From UBA2386 sp046306335 (GTDB lineage: Bacteria > Planctomycetota > UBA1135 > UBA2386): a stretch of 64,000 bases of DNA. Below are positions 38,047 through 45,617 of this stretch, piece after piece. The notes beneath the pieces were generated by a model. The model had not been told where the DNA came from and did no database searches. It saw only the letters and a program-made list of their open reading frames with translations. The position numbers and the translations under genes are program-made. The DNA lies in assembly GCA_046306335.1 (NCBI GenBank), contig JBKDXM010000116.1, positions 1-64,000 on the forward strand, written 5' to 3'. Position 1 is the stretch's first letter. Each line of letters starts with the position of its first letter.

Positions 38047-40089
38047 ATGCGGTGTGCGCACGTCCTGGTCTTCGTCCGCGGCGCCATCGCGGCCGCTCTC
38101 GTCGGCAGCGGCCTTGCCGCGCAGTCAACGGCGCCGACCTACTCGTACGACGGTTTGCTCGGACGGCTCACGACCGCGGATTGGCTGTGGAGCGCTGCGA
38201 CGCTGGACGAGCGCTGCCGGCAGTGGAGCAGCTGCGATCCGGCGTCGCGGCGCGGCCCCGGCGACGCCGCGGCGTGGTACGCCAACGACGACCGCGGCAA
38301 GCACGTGCGCGTCGTCGCCGGCGCGGATGGCCTCGAACACGTGATGGTCGACGCCGTGGGGCCGGGGTGCGTCGCCCGCATCTGGTCGGCGAACCCGAGC
38401 GGCACGCTGCACTTCGACGTCGACGGCGCGCGCGTGTGGAGCGTCGACTTCGGCGCGTTGTGCCGCGGCGAGGTCGCGGGCGTGCCGGTGCCGCTCGCCG
38501 GCATGCGCGCGCGCGGCGGCAACTGCGCGCTGCCGATCCCGTTCCGGCGCTCGCTGGTGGTGTCGTGCACGGCGGGCGACTGCTACTACGCGTTCGACGT
38601 CGTGCAGTGGCCGGCGGGGACCAGCGTGCCGTCGTTCACGCCAGCACTGCTGGCCGGGCACGGCGAGCGCGTGCGCGCGACGGCGGCGACGCTCGCCGCC
38701 GGGCCGCTGCCGGTGGCGCGCTTCGCCGACGCGGTGCCGACCGCGGCGGTCGACGTGCCGCAGGCGACGATCGTGCGCGCGCTCGACGTGCGGCTGCGGC
38801 CGAAGGCGCAGGCGGCGGTGACCGCGACCTTGCAACCGACGACGGTGCGCGCACCGGTGCGGGACGTGGCGCCGCTGCTGCGCCTCGTCGTGCGGTGCGG
38901 CGACGAGACCACGGTCGACGTGCCGCTGCCGGCGCTGTTCGCCGCCGGCCCGTGGTGGACGCGATGGGAGGGCTGGTTCCTCGCCGTGCACGAGGATGGC
39001 GCCACGCTGCGCTGGCCGATGCCGATGCCGGACGGCGGCCGCATCGAGGTGGTCGGCGAGGACGGCGTCCTCGCTGCGACCGATGTCTGGGTGACCACGA
39101 AGCAGGAACCGCTGCCGCCGTCGGGGACCGTGCCACTGCGCTTCCGCGCCAGCTACCACCTCGCCAAGGCCGTGCCGACGCGGCCGTTCACCGACCACAG
39201 GGTGCTCGATGCGCAGGGCTCCGGCCGCTTCGTCGGCTGCTCGCTGCTGGTGCGCAACCCGACGCGCATCTGGTGGGGCGAAGGCGACGAGAAGTTCACC
39301 GTCGACGGCGAGCGCTTCCCGTCGTGGTTCGGCACGGGCACCGAGGACTACTTCGGCTACGCGTGGTGCGACCCGACGCCGTTCACGGCGCCGCACCACG
39401 CGCAGGTGGTGTGCCAGGGCCCGGCGAACTTCGGCTTCACCGTGCTGCACCGCAGCCACCAGCTCGACAGCGTGCCGTTCGGCGCGAGCTTCCGCTTCGA
39501 CCTCGAACGTTGGCACTGGGTCGAGACGGCGACGATCGACTACGAGACGGTGGCGTACTGGTACGGCGCGCCGGGCGCGACGTCGGGCCAGCCGGCCGTT
39601 CCGCCGGCGGCCGAGCGCCTGCTGCCGCAACTCGCCGGGCCGAAGGTCTTCGTCGCCGAGGGCGCGTTCGAAGGCGAGGCGCTGCGTGTCATCACGTGCA
39701 CCGGCGGCACGCACGAGGCGCAGGACCTGTCGTTCCTCGAGAACACCTTCTCGCGCGATGGCCAGCGCTGGTGGCGCGACGGCGCCGTTGGCGATCGGTT
39801 GGGCCTCGCCGTGCCGGTGGCTCAGGCGGGCCGGCACCGCGTCACGCTGGCGCTGACGAAGGCCGACGACTTCGGCGTCGTGCGCATCGAGCTTGCAGGC
39901 AAGGAAGTCGCGGCAGCGTTCGACGGCTACGCGCCGCGGGTCACGACCTCGGGGCCGCTCGACCTCGGCGTCGTCGACCTGCCGGCGGGGGAGGTCGAGC
40001 TCGCGTTCACGCTGCAGGGCAGCAACGCCAAGGCCAAGCCGCGCCGCATGGTCGGACTCGACTACGTGCGGCTGGAGCGGCTGCCGTGA
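38047..40089 (+). CDS. DUF2961 (GH172) family protein
   Basis: The 680-residue product has a signal peptide (VRGAIAAALVGSGLAAQ, residues 10-26) and the two-jelly-roll fold of DUF2961. The family signature is clear: WWGEGDEKFTVDGE near 415-428, FGTGTEDYFGYAW near 435-447 and HRSHQLDSVPF near 474. Acidic residues of GEGDEK and GTEDYF are the usual catalytic pair region. GH172 enzymes act on fructofuranose or D-arabinofuranose linkages. The extra C-terminal 130 residues look like a carbohydrate-binding module. The start at 38047 begins the signal peptide. Its stop overlaps the zinc-ribbon gene (GTGA). Confidence 0.88.
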   Translation: MRCAHVLVFVRGAIAAALVGSGLAAQSTAPTYSYDGLLGRLTTADWLWSAATLDERCRQWSSCDPASRRGPGDAAAWYANDDRGKHVRVVAGADGLEHVMVDAVGPGCVARIWSANPSGTLHFDVDGARVWSVDFGALCRGEVAGVPVPLAGMRARGGNCALPIPFRRSLVVSCTAGDCYYAFDVVQWPAGTSVPSFTPALLAGHGERVRATAATLAAGPLPVARFADAVPTAAVDVPQATIVRALDVRLRPKAQAAVTATLQPTTVRAPVRDVAPLLRLVVRCGDETTVDVPLPALFAAGPWWTRWEGWFLAVHEDGATLRWPMPMPDGGRIEVVGEDGVLAATDVWVTTKQEPLPPSGTVPLRFRASYHLAKAVPTRPFTDHRVLDAQGSGRFVGCSLLVRNPTRIWWGEGDEKFTVDGERFPSWFGTGTEDYFGYAWCDPTPFTAPHHAQVVCQGPANFGFTVLHRSHQLDSVPFGASFRFDLERWHWVETATIDYETVAYWYGAPGATSGQPAVPPAAERLLPQLAGPKVFVAEGAFEGEALRVITCTGGTHEAQDLSFLENTFSRDGQRWWRDGAVGDRLGLAVPVAQAGRHRVTLALTKADDFGVVRIELAGKEVAAAFDGYAPRVTTSGPLDLGVVDLPAGEVELAFTLQGSNAKAKPRRMVGLDYVRLERLP

Positions 40090-40373
40090 GCGCGCGCGGT
40101 CGGCGCGGCGGTGCGTTCGAGTGCCCGCACTGCGGCGCCGCGGTGCCCGCGCGGGCCAAGGCCTGCCGCGAGTGCGGCAGCGACGCCGGCACCGGCTGGC
40201 AGGACGGCGACGAGATCGAGTACCAGAGCCTCGACATCCCCGACGGGTATGGCCCGGACGACGACGCCGGCGGGTCGCCGGCACGCGCCGGGCGGCGGCC
40301 GTGGTGGTTCGCGCCGGTCGCCGTGCTCACGGCGGCGACGCTGCTGGCGCTGGCGATGTGCGCGCGGGGATAG
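40086..40373 (+). CDS. Small zinc-ribbon protein with C-terminal membrane anchor
   Basis: The 95-residue product has a zinc ribbon, cysteines 13, 16, 27 and 30 (ECPHCG...CRECG), an acidic middle part and one C-terminal helix (WWFAPVAVLTAATLLALAM, 73-91). It is thus probably a tail-anchored membrane protein with the ribbon in the cytoplasm. It starts with GTG inside the four-base overlap with the GH172 gene. No family beyond the ribbon is recognised, and why it should be made with an exported hydrolase is unclear. Confidence 0.72.
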   Translation: MSARGRRGGAFECPHCGAAVPARAKACRECGSDAGTGWQDGDEIEYQSLDIPDGYGPDDDAGGSPARAGRRPWWFAPVAVLTAATLLALAMCARG

Positions 40374-40382
40374 GAGCCGGCG

Positions 40383-41558
40383 TCACGGCAGCCGCAGCGA
40401 CATCACGGTCGCGCAGTGCACGAGCCGCGGCTGCGCCTCGCCATCGAGCAGGATGCGGATCCAACCTTGCCCGTCGGTGGGGACGTCGTGCGTCAGCTTG
40501 CCCTCGAAGGTGCGGTTGGTGGTGACCTGCACCAGCACGCGAACCCCGGCGACGTACGGCCATTCGAGCCGTGCCGTCTTCGCCGCACCGCGCCGGCTCG
40601 CCGGCAGCGACTGGTCGACGGGACCGCGTGCGAACGTCGCCGCGTCGTCGTCTCCCGTCGCCCGCAGCGTCACCGTGACCGGAAAGTGGTCGCTGTAGAC
40701 CTTGCGCCACGCGTCCTTGTCCATGCCGTCGAAGTCGCCGTCGACCGCGAGCGAGCCGCGCTGGACCTCGGCGCAGGCGTCGGCGACGACGACCTGATCG
40801 ATCGGCTCGGGGAAGTGCATGATCGTCGGCGTCGGCTGCGCGTGCGTCAGCCAGCGCCGCAGGTTGCCCGTCTCGAACGCCTGCTGCGGCTGCGTGCCGT
40901 AGGTGCAGTTGAAGTCGCCGAGCAGCACGATGTCCTGGTCTTCGCCAGCCGTCTGCTGCAGGCCGTCGAGCCATCGCGCCAGCAGCGTCGACTCGCCGCG
41001 GCGCTTCTGCTCGTCGTCGGGCTTGCGCCCGGCCTTGAGGTGCACGGTGACGAGGCGGAAGTCGCAGCTCGTCGGCCGGTGGCGGAAGACGCCGGTGACC
41101 GGCACGCGGTGGAAGATCGGCTTGCCCTCGAACTCGCGCGGTATCTGCAGCAGCTCCTCGCAGTGCAGCAGCTCGACCTCGGCCTGGTTCCAGACGAAGC
41201 CGATGCGCTGCGCGGTCTTCTTGTCGTCCCAGTCGCCGGTGGTGCCGAGCAGGCTTTGCCAGGTCGACCCGGCGCCCGCCGCGACCTTGCGCAGCGTCGC
41301 CTCGTCGTTGACCTCCTGCACGGCGAGCGCGCAGACGCCGAGTTCGCGCACCTTGGCGCCGATCGCGGCGAGGTCCGCGTCGTCGCGGTTGGGCAGGTTG
41401 TTGCGGAAGTTGCCGTCGGCGCCGAGGAACTCCAGGTTCCAGGTGCCGACCTTGAAGACGACCGGTTGCTGGGCGGGCGGCTGTGCCGACTGCTGGGCGG
41501 CGGCGAGCGCGCCGAGCGCGAGCGCCAGGAACAGGCGGAGCGGGAGCGAGCGGATCAT
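40383..41558 (-). CDS. Secreted endonuclease/exonuclease/phosphatase-family protein
   Basis: The 391-residue product has a signal peptide (PLRLFLALALGALAAAQ) and an EEP domain: VGTWNLEFLG, CALAVQEVND (metal Glu), FRLVTVHLKAGRKPDD, IVLLGDFNC (Asn, Asp), and SDHFPVTVTL (catalytic His). The domain ends near residue 310, and about 80 further residues form a small beta domain. Substrates of exported members range from nucleic acids to phospholipids, so function is open. Its ATG overlaps the tgt stop by four bases, an odd functional pairing with a tRNA enzyme. Confidence 0.85.
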   Translation of the reverse strand: MIRSLPLRLFLALALGALAAAQQSAQPPAQQPVVFKVGTWNLEFLGADGNFRNNLPNRDDADLAAIGAKVRELGVCALAVQEVNDEATLRKVAAGAGSTWQSLLGTTGDWDDKKTAQRIGFVWNQAEVELLHCEELLQIPREFEGKPIFHRVPVTGVFRHRPTSCDFRLVTVHLKAGRKPDDEQKRRGESTLLARWLDGLQQTAGEDQDIVLLGDFNCTYGTQPQQAFETGNLRRWLTHAQPTPTIMHFPEPIDQVVVADACAEVQRGSLAVDGDFDGMDKDAWRKVYSDHFPVTVTLRATGDDDAATFARGPVDQSLPASRRGAAKTARLEWPYVAGVRVLVQVTTNRTFEGKLTHDVPTDGQGWIRILLDGEAQPRLVHCATVMSLRLP

Positions 41559-42637
41559 GCGTTGCCTTCGGCGCGCGCGCGGATGCCGCGCATCACGTCC
41601 TGGAGGAAGTGGATGTTGTGGATCGACAGCAGGATGCCGGCCAGCATCTCGTCGGCGACGGCGAGGTGGCGCAGGTAGGCGCGCGAGTAGTTGCGGCAGC
41701 AGTAGCAGCCGCAGCCCTCGACCAGCGGGTTGGGGTCGTCGGCGTACTGCGCGTTGCGCAGCTTGAGCGAGCTGCCGTCGGGCCCGAAGGCGGTGTGGTT
41801 GCGGCCGTGGCGCGTCGGCACGACGCAGTCGAACATGTCGACGCCCTGCGCCGTCGCGGCCAGCAGGTCCTCGGGCATGCCGACGCCCATCATGTAGCGG
41901 ATCTTGCCGGCGGGCAGGCAGTCGACGGCGGCGTCGAGCGCCACGGCCATCTGCGCCTTGGTCTCGCCGACGCTGAGGCCGCCGATGGCGTAGCCGTCGA
42001 AGTCCATCGCGGCCATCGCCTGGGCGCTCGCCATGCGCAACTCGGGGTCGATGCCGCCCTGGCAGATGCCGAACACCGCCTGGCCGCGGGCGCTGCCGCC
42101 CCAGCGATCGTGCACGTCGCGGGCCATGCGCGCCCAGCGCAGCGTGCGTTCGTGCGCGTCGCGCTGCACGTCGAGGCTGGCGTCGCCGGGCGGGCAGTGG
42201 TCGAGCACCATCGCGATGTCGGGGCCGAGCTGCTTCTGGAAGGTCAGCACCGATTCCGGCGTGCAGCGGTGGCTGCTGCCGTCGATCACCGACTGGAAGG
42301 TCACGCCGTCGTCGTCGACCTTGACCTTGCCGCCGAGCGAGAAGACCTGGTAGCCGCCGCTGTCGGTCAGGATCGGCCCGCCCCAGTTCATGAACTTGTG
42401 CAGCCCGCCGAGCCGCTCGATGCGCTCGGCGCCGGGCCGCACGTGCAGGTGGTAGCTGTTGGCGAGGATCAGCTCGGCGCCGGTCGCCTTGACCTGCTCG
42501 GGCGTGAGGCCCTTCAGCGTCGCATAGGTTCCGACCGGCGCGAAGCACGGCGTCTCGAACGTGCCGTGCGGGGTGTGGTAGCGGCCGCGGCGCAGCTTGC
42601 CGTTCTGGCCGAGGAGTTCGAAGCGGAAGGCGGTCAC
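41555..42637 (-). CDS. tgt: tRNA-guanine transglycosylase
   Basis: Exchanges guanine-34 of Asp, Asn, His and Tyr tRNAs for preQ1 in the cytoplasm. The 360-residue product has all hallmarks: LANSYHLHVRPG, LTDSGGYQVFSL (nucleophile region Asp), GICQGGID, IGGLSVGE, MFDCVVPTRHGRN (catalytic Asp) and the zinc site CGCYCC...H near 300. Start is GTG at 42637. It is 32 bases downstream of ruvB and overlaps the EEP gene. Length and motifs are standard, so there is little doubt. Confidence 0.95.
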   Translation of the reverse strand: MTAFRFELLGQNGKLRRGRYHTPHGTFETPCFAPVGTYATLKGLTPEQVKATGAELILANSYHLHVRPGAERIERLGGLHKFMNWGGPILTDSGGYQVFSLGGKVKVDDDGVTFQSVIDGSSHRCTPESVLTFQKQLGPDIAMVLDHCPPGDASLDVQRDAHERTLRWARMARDVHDRWGGSARGQAVFGICQGGIDPELRMASAQAMAAMDFDGYAIGGLSVGETKAQMAVALDAAVDCLPAGKIRYMMGVGMPEDLLAATAQGVDMFDCVVPTRHGRNHTAFGPDGSSLKLRNAQYADDPNPLVEGCGCYCCRNYSRAYLRHLAVADEMLAGILLSIHNIHFLQDVMRGIRARAEGNA

Positions 42638-42669
42638 GGCAGCGGGGCGGTGGTCGGGCGGACGGCCGG

Positions 42670-43680
42670 TTAGGCGAAGGGCAGCTCGCCGGGCGTCTTC
42701 GCCGGCGCCGGCAGGCCGAGGTGCTCGTAGGCGCGCGGCGTGGCGATGCGGCCGCGCGGCGTGCGGGCCAGCAGGCCGCAGCGGATCAGGTGCGGCTCGA
42801 GCACGTCTTCGAGCGTGTCCTCGGCCTCGTCGATCATCGCGGCGAGGGTCTTGAGGCCGATGGCGTCGCCGCGCTGGATCAACGCGCGCAGCAGCTTGCG
42901 GTCGACCTCTTCGAGGCCGAGGTGGTCGATGCGGAGCCGCTGCAGGCCCTCGGTCGCGGCGGCGGCGTCGATCGCCGGCTTCTGCTGCACCTGCGCGAGG
43001 TCGCGCACGCGGCGGAGGATGCGCAGGCTCATGCGCGGCGTGCCGCGGCTGCGTTCGGCGCACAGTTGCGCCGCCACCGGTTCGAGCGTCACGCCGAGCC
43101 GCACGGCGGCGCGCAGCAGGATCTGCTCGATGTCCTTGTGCGGATACGGCTCGAGCCGTTCGAGGATGCCGAAGCGCGAGCGGAACGCCGCAGTCAGCAG
43201 GCCCTCACGCGTGGTCGCGCCGACGAGCGTGAACGGTTGCACGCCAAGGCGCACGCTGCGACCGCTCGGACCCGGGTCGAGGACGACGTCGATCGCGTGG
43301 TCCTCCATCGCCGAATAGAGGTACTCCTCCAGCGCCTTCGGCAGCCGGTGGATCTCGTCGATGAACAGCACCTGGTTGCGCTTGAGCCGCGTCAGCGTGC
43401 CGGCGAGGTCCTTCGGCGCGCCGAGAGCGGGGCCGGAGGTGATCACGAGGTCGCTGCCCATGCCCTGGGCGATCAGGTGCGCGAGCGTGGTCTTGCCGAG
43501 GCCCGGCGGGCCGCACAGGAGCACGTGGTCGAGCGGTTCGCTGCGCTCGCGCGCAGCAGCGATGGCGATCCGCAGGTTGTCGCGGATCTGCTCCTGGCCG
43601 ACGAAGTCGGCGAAGGTGCCCGGCCGCAGGCTGCGGTCGAACTCGCGCTCGTTCGGGTCGGGCTGGTCGTGGAACACCAT
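42670..43680 (-). CDS. ruvB: Holliday junction branch migration helicase RuvB
   Basis: Motor subunit that drives branch migration with RuvA at Holliday junctions. The 336-residue product has LRPGTFADFVGQEQI, Walker A GPPGLGKTTLAH near 56-67, Walker B LFIDEIHRLPKALEEYLYSAMED, sensor VGATTREGLLTAAFRSRFG and the winged-helix C terminus with RTPRGRIATPRAYEHLG. Full length. It is first of a ruvB-tgt-EEP series on the minus strand and is divergent from the truncated haemoglobin gene by 53 bases. ruvA and ruvC are not in the window. Confidence 0.96.
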   Translation of the reverse strand: MVFHDQPDPNEREFDRSLRPGTFADFVGQEQIRDNLRIAIAAARERSEPLDHVLLCGPPGLGKTTLAHLIAQGMGSDLVITSGPALGAPKDLAGTLTRLKRNQVLFIDEIHRLPKALEEYLYSAMEDHAIDVVLDPGPSGRSVRLGVQPFTLVGATTREGLLTAAFRSRFGILERLEPYPHKDIEQILLRAAVRLGVTLEPVAAQLCAERSRGTPRMSLRILRRVRDLAQVQQKPAIDAAAATEGLQRLRIDHLGLEEVDRKLLRALIQRGDAIGLKTLAAMIDEAEDTLEDVLEPHLIRCGLLARTPRGRIATPRAYEHLGLPAPAKTPGELPFA

Positions 43681-43733
43681 CGCGGGCGCGGGATCGTACT
43701 TGCGTCCGGAAGCGGATCCACCACGCTGGTGGC

Positions 43734-44114
43734 GTGACCGACGCCGAACTGCCGATCTACCAGTTGCTGGGCGAGGAGTGCCTGCGCGCCATCGTCGCCG
43801 GCTTCTACCGCCGGGTGCCGCAGGACCCGATCCTCGGGCCGATGTACCCGCCGCACGACCTCGCGGGGGCCGAGCACCGCCTGTGCAGCTTCCTGACCTA
43901 CCGCTTCGGCGGCCCGCCGGACTACCTGCGCGAGCGGGGCCATCCGCGCCTGCGCATGCGCCACATGCCGTTCGTCATCGACCAGCGGGCGCGCGACCGC
44001 TGGATGGAGCTCATGCTCGCGGCGATCGACGAGCAGCCGGCGGCGGCGCCGCACCGGGCCTACCTCGAGCAGTTCCTCGGCGACATTGCGACGTTCTTGA
44101 TGAACTCGGCGTGA
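43734..44114 (+). CDS. Truncated haemoglobin, group II type
   Basis: The 126-residue product has the 2-on-2 globin fold: FYRRVPQDPILGPMYP with Tyr B10 at 25, the proximal His F8 at 77 in RLRMRHMPF, and Trp G8 at 90 in DRWMELM. Tyr B10 plus Trp G8 is the usual group II combination. Such proteins bind O2 or NO and can detoxify NO. Start is GTG at 43734. It is followed 45 bases later by the DUF1080 gene, which is unlikely to be related in function. Confidence 0.88.
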   Translation: MTDAELPIYQLLGEECLRAIVAGFYRRVPQDPILGPMYPPHDLAGAEHRLCSFLTYRFGGPPDYLRERGHPRLRMRHMPFVIDQRARDRWMELMLAAIDEQPAAAPHRAYLEQFLGDIATFLMNSA

Positions 44115-44159
44115 GCCTCGGCCGTGGCGCCGCGCGACGGCGCTGGCCATGCTGCGGCC

Positions 44160-45437
44160 ATGCGCACCCTCCCCTCGCTGCTCGCGTTCGCGGCTGCCGT
44201 TGCCGCCCAGGACCCGAAGGACGCGGCGGCGACGCCGCTGTGGAACGGCGTCGACCTCGCCGGCTGGCACGGCCAACGCCACGAGAACCCCTACAAGCTC
44301 GCGGCGATGCCGGCCGACGCGCGGGCCAAGCTGCGCGCCGACGACGACGCGACCATGCGCGCGCACTGGCGCGTCGAGGGCGGCGAGTTGGTCAACGACG
44401 GCGAAGGCGCGTACCTGACCACCGACCGCGACTACGGCGACGCCGAGTTCGAGCTGGAGTACAAGACGGTGGCGAAGGCCGACTCGGGCATCTACCTGCG
44501 CGGCAGCCCGCAGGTGCAGATCTGGGACTTCACCGAGGCCGGCGACAAGTGGAAGCTCGGCGCCGACAAGGGCAGCGGCGGCCTGTGGAACAACGAGAAG
44601 CACGAGCGCTTCCCGCCGCAGCTGGCCGACAAGCCGTTCGGCGAGTGGAACCGGCTGCGCATCCGGCAGGTCGGCGCGCGCACGTGGGTGTGGCTCAACG
44701 GCGTCGCGACCGTCGACGGCGCGGTGATGGAGAACTTCTGGGACCGGAAGAAGCCGTTGCCCCGGACGGGGCCGCTGCAACTGCAGACGCACGGCGGCGA
44801 GATCCGCTTCCGCGACCTGACGGTGCGCGAGATCGGCGCCGACGAGGCGAACCGGCTGCTGGCAGCGCGCGCGGCGGCGGACTTCACGCCGATCTTCGAC
44901 GGCGCGTCGTTCGCCGGCTGGGAGGGCGCGACCGGCGAGTACGAGGTCGTCGACGGCGCCATCCGTTGCCAGCAGGGCAAGGGCGGCAACCTGTTCACCA
45001 AGGATTCGTTCGGCGACTTCGTCGTCCGCCTGCAGTTCCGCCTGCCGCCGGGCGGCAACAACGGCCTCGCCATCCGCTATCCCGGGTCCGGCGATCCGGC
45101 CTACGCCGGCGTCGAGGTGCAGGTGCTCGACGACACCGACCCGAAGTACGCGACGATCAAGGAGTGGCAGGCCCACGGCTCGGTCTACGGCCTCGTACCG
45201 AGCGTGCGCGGCTACCTGCGTGCGGTGGGCGAGTGGAACTTCGAGGAGGTGACGGTCAAGGGCTCGCGCATCACCGTCGAGCTCAACGGCTCGGTCATCC
45301 TCGACGCCGACCTGAAGGGGCGGAAGAGCAGCCTCGGCGACAAGCACGTCGGCCACGAGCGGACGGAAGGGCGCTTCGGCTTCTGCGGCCACGGCGACCC
45401 GGTCGCGTTCCGCGCCGTGCAGATCAAGCGACTCTGA
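44160..45437 (+). CDS. Secreted tandem DUF1080 (3-keto-disaccharide hydrolase) protein
   Basis: The 425-residue product has a signal peptide (LPSLLAFAAAVAAQ, residues 4-17) and two DUF1080 jelly-roll domains. The first (about 20-235) has LWNGVDLAGWHG, WRVEGGELVNDGEG and GIYLRGSPQVQIWD; the second (about 240-425) has IFDGASFAGWEG, EYEVVDGAIRCQQGKG and VEVQVLDDTDPKYA. Single-domain members cleave 3-keto-glycosides, and planctomycetes carry many. Both domains keep the aromatic and acidic core, so both may be active, but only one could be. The start begins the signal peptide. Confidence 0.87.
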   Translation: MRTLPSLLAFAAAVAAQDPKDAAATPLWNGVDLAGWHGQRHENPYKLAAMPADARAKLRADDDATMRAHWRVEGGELVNDGEGAYLTTDRDYGDAEFELEYKTVAKADSGIYLRGSPQVQIWDFTEAGDKWKLGADKGSGGLWNNEKHERFPPQLADKPFGEWNRLRIRQVGARTWVWLNGVATVDGAVMENFWDRKKPLPRTGPLQLQTHGGEIRFRDLTVREIGADEANRLLAARAAADFTPIFDGASFAGWEGATGEYEVVDGAIRCQQGKGGNLFTKDSFGDFVVRLQFRLPPGGNNGLAIRYPGSGDPAYAGVEVQVLDDTDPKYATIKEWQAHGSVYGLVPSVRGYLRAVGEWNFEEVTVKGSRITVELNGSVILDADLKGRKSSLGDKHVGHERTEGRFGFCGHGDPVAFRAVQIKRL

Positions 45438-45554
45438 GCCGGCGCGCGGCGCGGTCTGCCGGACGGCGCCAGCCGGCCGGGCGTGGACGGCAGCTGCTCT
45501 GTCACGGCGATCGGGCGGCCCAGGCGCGCCATCCGCGGCGGCCCCGGGAACGCA

Positions 45555-45589
45555 CGCGGCCAGCGGCGCGCGAGGCGCCGCTGGCCGCG
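45555..45589. terminator. Strong hairpin between convergent genes
   Basis: A perfect 15-base-pair stem with a five-base loop (arm CGCGGCCAGCGGCGC, loop GCGAG) lies between the DUF1080 stop (45437) and the nrdJ stop (45618). It is placed to end both transcripts. There is no T tract, as is common in very GC-rich genomes. Confidence 0.65.
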
Positions 45590-45617
45590 GAACGGGCCGC
45601 TGCGGATCGACTGCGGC

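Noticed and set aside
36522..40373. Very long open frames antisense or out of frame to recognised genes, up to about 1280 codons
   Set aside because: They are Arg/Ala/Gly-rich, overlap genes with clear families and have no motif; they arise from the extreme GC content.
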